The translations under genes were made by a program, and so were the position numbers. Under the pieces are notes generated by a model. That model was not told where the DNA came from. It searched no databases and saw nothing but the letters and a program-made list of their open reading frames with translations. A DNA stretch of 64,000 nucleotides from Gossypium raimondii (taxonomy: Eukaryota; Streptophyta; Magnoliopsida; Malvales; Malvaceae): contig NC_068572.1 in NCBI RefSeq assembly GCF_025698545.1, forward strand, positions 3,844,001-3,908,000, in the 5' to 3' direction. Shown one piece after another: positions 58,057 to 64,000 of this stretch (positions within the stretch are counted from its first letter, which is position 1; every line of letters begins with the position of its first letter).

Positions 58057-60424
58057 TGTAACACCCCTAACCCGTATCCTTCTCCAGAATAGGGTTATAG
58101 AGCATTACCGGAGTTTACAAATTAATTTTCAGACATTTCATTTCATCAAGCATTCATATTTATAACCAATCAAAATCAAAATATTTATGAGCTAACATTA
58201 ACCAATTTAACTTATACAAGTCATTATAACCAGAATCAAATCATCCAAAATTACCGATAGAACTAATGGATAATGTGATATATCTCCAACAAGCTTCCGA
58301 TAATCATTTCAAAACATCTAATAATTATACATATTACCAATAATAAAACACACTCACATATATAATATTCATTACCAAATAGCGTTCACTTCAATTAAAA
58401 TTATACAAAATATAGTTCATACGAACTTACCAAGCTAAATTGCAAAAATACTACAATTTAGGGACATTTTGGAAATTTTTTTCTCGAATTTCCACCCAAT
58501 CTCGATCTAAATTAATATTTCATTCAATTTACTAATTTAAAAAGTAAAACAATTCATTTCACGCAATTTGGTCACTTTTTGACATTTTTACAAATTTACC
58601 CTTAAAGTTTCACATTTGTTCAATTAGTCCCTGAACCTAAAACATGTAAATTGGTCATTTTTAATGAAAACTCATGCTAGTTGAATAATCATATATTTCT
58701 CAATTTTCCTCCTCCTCCTCTCCAGTCCTCATCCTTAATGTAATTAACACACTTAAACTACATTAATTATAATTCCACTATTCACTCACATGTATATTCA
58801 AAGCTATTTATCCGAGTCAGAGTCACTAAATTATTTTCCCCAGATCTACAGAACTCCAAATTAAGATCTGTAAATTTTCCCCAAAACTAGATTCACATAT
58901 CTTCTTACCATAAAAATTTTAGAATTTTTGTTTAGCCAAATAGTACAGTTTATTCTTTAAAGTTTCCCCTGTTTCTCTGCTTGACAGTTCTGACCTCTCT
59001 TCACTTAAAATTAATTATTTCATTGTAAAGAATTCGGATAATGTTTCCGTTTATTTCCTTTAAAATAAGACTCATTAAGGATTCTAAGCATATAAATTAT
59101 AACTCATAATTATTTTTTTACAATTTTTAAAAATTTTCCAAAGTCAGAACAGGGGAATTCTGACATTGTCTCACAAAATTTAATATATCTCATGATTTAC
59201 AATTTCATTGCTTACACCGTTCTTTTATGAGAAACTAGACTCAATAAGTTTTAATTTCATATTTTATGCACCCTCTAATTCAATTCCCACAATTTTTGGT
59301 GATTTTTCAAAGTTACACTACTGCTGCTGTCCAAAACTGCTTTAGTGCAAAATGTTGATTTCCATTTTGCCTCAAATTTCACAATTTATGCAATTCGGTC
59401 CTTTCTCAATTAACCCCTCAATTAATATAATTTTCTCAATTAATACTTTACCTAGACATTATAAGTTATTTCACAACTATTCAAATTCAGAATTTCCACA
59501 TATAACCCTAACTTCAAACTCTTTTACTATTAGGTCCCAAACATTCACTTTCTAATCAATTCTTTCAATAAAACCAGCATATGAACAATTTAAAGCTCTA
59601 ATTCCATGCTAAATCATCATATACTTCCAGCATGTATTCATAGAAACTTTCAAATTCTTTCATAGAATCAAAAACTAATGAGTTCAACAAGTGGGCCTAG
59701 TTGTAAAAGTCCCAAAAATACAAAAAATTCAAGAAATAATCAAGAATTGAACTTACTTACAGTAAAAATATGAAGAACCAGCTTAAGGAAACCCTTCTAT
59801 GGTGTTTTAGCTGATGAGAATGCAGAAAAATGAAGAGAAATCTAGATAATTCCACTTTGGTCCTAACTTTATTAAGTAAATTTTGCAATATTCCAAATTT
59901 GCCCTTAATTCTCCTGACTTTGTTGCTGATTTCATGCCCTTGCCGTCCAGCCCAAATAGACTTTGGTTCTATTTGCCTTTTAAGCCATCCTCCTTTTATC
60001 ATTTAAGCTATTTAATCATTTCCCAAAATTTTGCATTTGTTACAATTTAGTCCTTTTTGTTCAATTAATTATCGGAACTTTAAAATTTCTTAACGAAACT
60101 TTAATACTAACTTTTTAACACTCCATAAATATTTATAAAAATATTTATGGCTCGGTTTAAAATCTCTGAGGTCTCGGTACCTCATTTTCGATTCTAATTA
60201 TTTTAATATTTATTTCTAGTTCACTATTCACTATTTCAAAAATTTTCTTAACTTCACATTTAACTTCTCACTAAATTAATAATATTTTATACCCATTTGT
60301 CAAATTTGGTGATCTCAAATCACCGTTCCGACACCTCTGAAAATTCAGACCATTACATTTTTCCTCGTCGAATTTGTGGTCCCAAAACCACTGTTCCGGC
60401 TAGACCCAAAATCGGGTTGTTACA
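58057..60424 (-). mobile_element. Solo LTR nested in the 5' LTR, GTGTG TSD
   Basis: It begins TGTAACACCCCTAACCCG and ends ATCGGGTTGTTACA. GTGTG is duplicated exactly at 58052-58056 and 60425-60429. The host LTR resumes in register with the other LTR right after it. 58800-59350 matches blocks in the LTRs at 48078 and 50852. It is the innermost and therefore youngest layer of the nest. Confidence 0.9.
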
Positions 60425-61450
60425 GTGTGTCACACACAGCTGAGACACACACCCGTGTCTCTGCCCGTGTGGACAGAAATAGACCATTTTCCAAGTCATA
60501 TTTCTCACCCAAAGTGGTACCAACCTAAGCTCAACAATGTACATACAACCATGGCATAAATAGACATTCAAAACCAACCAATATGAAGTTTGTAACATGT
60601 TAAAATATCACACACCATCTTGATATCCATAAGCACTTCAATTGACTACATATATTCATGTGATCTATGTATCTCAAACATACCTAAATGGTCAAAATAC
60701 CTACATGCATCATTGTGCCTGAAACATAACATATATGTCACTTATTCATTTCAACCATTTGGTACCCAAAATACCAATTCACAAACAAGGTATTCACATG
60801 GAAAATATACACCATATACAAAGGCTATTTACATATTTGCATAACCAGAATATATTCACAAAACAAGCCAACACAAATGGCCAAAACACAACAAGACATA
60901 TAGGCTACCATTAACCAAAATGACCTATACATGCCGTTTAACCCAAAATATAAAGTCAAAAGTACCAAAATAAAGTTTGATAGTGTGATGCGGTCTTTGA
61001 AAACTTCTAATCTGAACGAGCTTCTGACTCACTATAAAACACGAGAAAATAAACAGAGTAAGCAATTAAGCTTAGTAAGTTCGTATAATACAAAATTAAA
61101 CCTACCATTTAACAACAAATTTAGGTAAGTAACTCAAAGCATAATATAATTCAATTTGGCAAAAGCCTATCACATAACCATTAACCAAGTTAGCCATGTA
61201 TTCATATAAAATCGAGAATCATGTCTGAATTCAACAATTATTAAATTCCATGTACATGTGCCATCTATACCGTGTATCCGTATATCATATATAAACCATT
61301 TCTATGTAAATACTTGTACTAGTTTGTATTGAACTTGTGTAATCTTGTAATAACACTATGCCCGTTGAACCACTTAGAATATCGTTAGATACGCGGGTAG
61401 TACACGCGAGACGTACTAAACTGTAAATCCATCAATTCTTGTACCTGTAT

Positions 61451-61512
61451 GCTTATACGAGCGATAAACGGTAAGCTCTTCCAAGCTAAATATCGGTAAG
61501 CTCATACGAGCT
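61451..61512 (-). repeat. Hairpin array in the gypsy 5' LTR
   Basis: GCTTATACGAGC (61451-61462), AGCT-CTTCCA-AGCT (61474-61487) and AGCTC-ATAC-GAGCT (61499-61512) are spaced about 24 bp, with CGGTA linkers. They sit in the intron-like part of the LTR, as in sister LTRs. The third is a perfect five-pair stem. Confidence 0.65.
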
Positions 61513-64000
61513 GTGGTGTGTCCACAACACATGCAGGACCACAACCAAATCGGTAACCCTAATGACATGTCATTTGTATCCTACGAATTCTTAAGGTTCA
61601 AACGGGGCTTGGTATTCTTCGTATGTCATCGGTTATGTGCTCGATAATTATACATAATAATTAAACCATTCACATACATATGTTTCAATTAAGGCATATA
61701 AATACTCAATTTAATTACACGAACTTACCTCAAACTCGTACGAAGATAAAACGATTGGTCAGTCCACTACTTTGTCTTTTCCCCAATTTAATTCCGGATG
61801 TTGCTTTTCTTGATCTCTATAATCAAATTTAACCAATTTAAACCTCACTCTATTTAATTCAATCCAAAATTTATGTTTTGAAAAAAATATTATTCTGCCC
61901 CTATACTTTTAACCTTTTTACAATTTACTCCCTATGCTCGTAAAATGAAATTCATGCATATAGAAGCCCAAATATTTTACAATTTCACACATTTACCACA
62001 CAATTTACACATTTATCAATTTAACCTCTAATTGAAAATTTCATTAAAATCACTTAACAAAAGTTATTTAATTAACAATAAGGATTCATTTTCTTCCATT
62101 AAACTTCAAAACCTTATCATATTAATCAATGGAAAATCTCAAAATATTCAATATTTTTGCAAATTAGTCCTCTAGTTAGCTAGGTTAAGTTACAACGATC
62201 CCGAAAACATAAAAATTAACAAAAATGGGACAAGATAACATTTACATGCAAGGGACTTTCTTTGAAAAATTTTCAAGCTTTTCCAAAGCTCTTCTTTGCT
62301 AGAAAGATCAGCTCATGCATGAATGAAAAAGATGACCCCTTTTTGTTTTATTTAATTTTAACCTTTAATTACCTATTTACCAAATTACCCTTTCCTAACT
62401 TTAAAATTTTCATAATTGCCAAGCCACGCACATCCAATATCACCTTTAATGGTCAAATTACCATATAAGGACCTCCGATTTAATGTTCTATAGCTGTTTA
62501 ACACCTTTAGCTAATAGAACACCACTTTCGCACTTTACGCGATTTAGTCCTTTTTCACAAATTGAGCATACAAACGGTAAAATTTCTTAACGAAATTTTT
62601 ATACTATCATATTATCATGCTGTAGATATTAAAATAATATTAAAATAAAATTTTTAACTTCATATTTATGGTCCTAAAACTACTGTTCCAATTTAACTGA
62701 AAACGAGCTGTTACAAGAATGATTCGAAAATCTACCGAGACTGAACCTGGATAGTGTGAGCCTTAGGGATGATTCGATAGACACTTTCCACAAAATGCCA
62801 ACTATAGAAAATAGAAAACAGAACAAAGTAAGCTTAGTAAGTTCATAGTTTAAACGTACCATAACTTACCTTGGAATAAAAGAAATACATAAATACAATC
62901 AATTTACACAATATTTTCAAAACTTGACATTACATTTCACAAGTGGTAGGTGAGTCTATCATAATATTATATAACAAAATATAATTTATCATTTTATTCA
63001 ATTCAGTCCATCTATTTAAGTCTAAAGCATATAATTGAATCATTCATTTCTTTTAATTAATCAAAATAGCTCTATGAACAATAACAAAGGGTCAAATACT
63101 CGGGTATCTACACCATAATAGAGAGCACCATAGTATTGTATAGAGGCACCGAAGTACAAACTCGTACAAGCACACGACTAACCCTATTGAAATGCCAATT
63201 GTATCATATCCTACATTCATTCAAGCTCAATAAACATAACAAAACATTTATCTCTACAAATTAGTGCATTTCTCACCTTTTGTAGTAACTTGTAAACATT
63301 GTAAAATACATTCAAACACTATAAATTCACAATTTAACCATAATAAATACATATAATTACATAAGTATACCCTATGAACTTACCTGTAATAACAACAACG
63401 ATTAAATTGTCGGGACTAATCTGTAATTTTTCTTTTCCTTTATCATCTATCGTTGGTTCAAATATTGATCTATACATTAATTCATTTCAAATTATCAATT
63501 CAATTACCTTAAAATCTCTAATTAAAGGCACATGACAACTTAATTTTTACAAAATTTCCTAAAGTTTTGCATGTTATTCAATTTACTCCCTAAAACCGAA
63601 ATAAGCATATCTTTCACATTTAACCTTTATTTTTCAACCCATTTTCAATTTCATCCTTTTATAATCAAATCTAAGCTTACAACCAACATATTTAACGTCA
63701 AAAGCATAAAAAACCATCAATGACAACATCTCAAAGCTCTAACAATTTTACAATTTAATGCTCAAAATTAACTAAATTAAGCTAAAACGATATCAAAAAC
63801 ATTAAAATTATAAAAAACCAACCTAGAAATCACTTACATGAAATGGATGAATGATTGAAGATAAAAACTGGCTTCCCTTGGTTCTTTTTGTTAACAATGA
63901 AAAAGATGATGGCCCCCTTTATTTTTATGTTTATTACCTTTTAATGATGATTATTATTTTTAACATTAATTTAACATATAAATTATAACAAAAATAAGCA

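Larger units (their letters stand above)
55141..62715 (-). mobile_element. Gypsy-type LTR retrotransposon, internally deleted, AGAAT TSD
   Basis: AGAAT is duplicated exactly at 55136-55140 and 62716-62720. On the minus strand the order is: complete 5' LTR (62715 to 57475, interrupted by a solo LTR), primer site (57469-57458), gag (57339 to about 56456), then directly the 3' part of the 3' LTR (56455-55141). Pol, the 3' end of gag and the 5' part of the 3' LTR are missing, so one deletion removed them. The 5' LTR without its insertion is about 2.87 kb. The element cannot move by itself. Confidence 0.88.
57475..62715 (-). repeat. 5' LTR of the gypsy element, interrupted
   Basis: Its pieces are 57475-58056 and 60430-62715, about 2.87 kb together. 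The gag-side end has decayed to TATAACACC; the outer end is intact (GCTGTTACA). Own-sense donor-like TTTGAG|GTAAGTTCG lies near 61729 and acceptor-like GTTTTATAG|TGAGTC near 61033. The hairpin array at 61451-61512 lies between them. Confidence 0.85.
54143..64000 (-). mobile_element. Outer LTR of the nest, minus strand, runs off the window
   Basis: It begins GGTAACACCCCTCACACG (TG decayed to GG). It is interrupted at 55140 by the element 55141-62715, then resumes at 62721 and continues past 64000. After the interruption the own-sense order is as in sister LTRs: a donor-like ACAG|GTAAGTTC near 63385, an acceptor-like TTTCTATAG near 62804, then CTCACACTATCC. The far end is outside the window, so it may be a solo LTR or part of a full element. 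Confidence 0.65.

Overview
The window looks like a gene-poor, transposon-rich stretch of a dicot plant nuclear genome. It is AT-rich, carries three spliced plant genes, and is otherwise built from nested LTR retrotransposons, solo LTRs and MITEs. The LTR families (ends TGTAACA...TGTTACA, clusters of CACACGG/CCGTGTG, a gag of the type read at 56.4-57.3 kb) resemble those I know from cotton (Gossypium). That assignment is inference from family resemblance.

Genes. (1) A single-exon DUF4228/PADRE protein of 188 aa on the minus strand (24676-25242). (2) A four-exon 60S acidic ribosomal protein P1 gene on the plus strand (leader exon ending at 32031; CDS 32131-32700), with a telo-box and a site II element in its promoter. 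(3) A five-exon WAT1/MtN21 (EamA-type, UMAMIT-class) membrane transporter of 346 aa on the minus strand (36756-38895). They are unrelated housekeeping, stress-type and transport genes; I see no operon or pathway linking them.

Layout. 1-3.2 kb: old repeats. 3.2-12.9 kb: one LTR (3177-12931) broken by three insertions: an opposite-strand LTR of the same family (3478-6065), a Mutator-like element carrying a plant-mobile-domain-like first exon (6779-8038), and a 3.4 kb LTR (8818-12259). 13.1-17.8 kb: a Mutator-like element split by a minus-strand LTR (13607-16947). 18.8-24.5 kb: a long foldback MITE, a 3.7 kb PIF/Harbinger-type element holding two exons of a D-lactate dehydrogenase gene, and a foldback. 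24.6-41.5 kb: the gene island with MITEs, one solo LTR (28393-30281) and a Copia pol remnant. 41-48 kb: a hAT MITE with a duplicated end, a dead PIF/Harbinger transposase, and degenerate repeats. 48-64 kb: solo LTRs (48078-50737 and 50852-53701), then a three-level nest: an outer LTR from 54143 off the window, an internally deleted gypsy element with gag (55141-62715), and a solo LTR inside that element's own LTR (58057-60424).

The most unusual signal lies inside the TGTAACA-type LTRs. Several carry an intron-like segment (GAG|GTAAGT ... TATAG). In the 8818-12259 copy a partial duplicate exists in which exactly that segment is missing, as if copied from a spliced transcript. Within the same segment several LTRs carry short tandem arrays of hairpins, and in the 48078-50737 copy these are C(UUCG)G-type hairpins with compensatory base changes. 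Most boundaries were fixed by target-site duplications (TSDs) read directly: CAGCA, AATCC, GAAAG, ATTTA, AGTCC, AGAAT, GTGTG for LTRs; 9-10 bp for Mutator-like elements; 8 bp for hAT; TTA/TAA for Harbinger.
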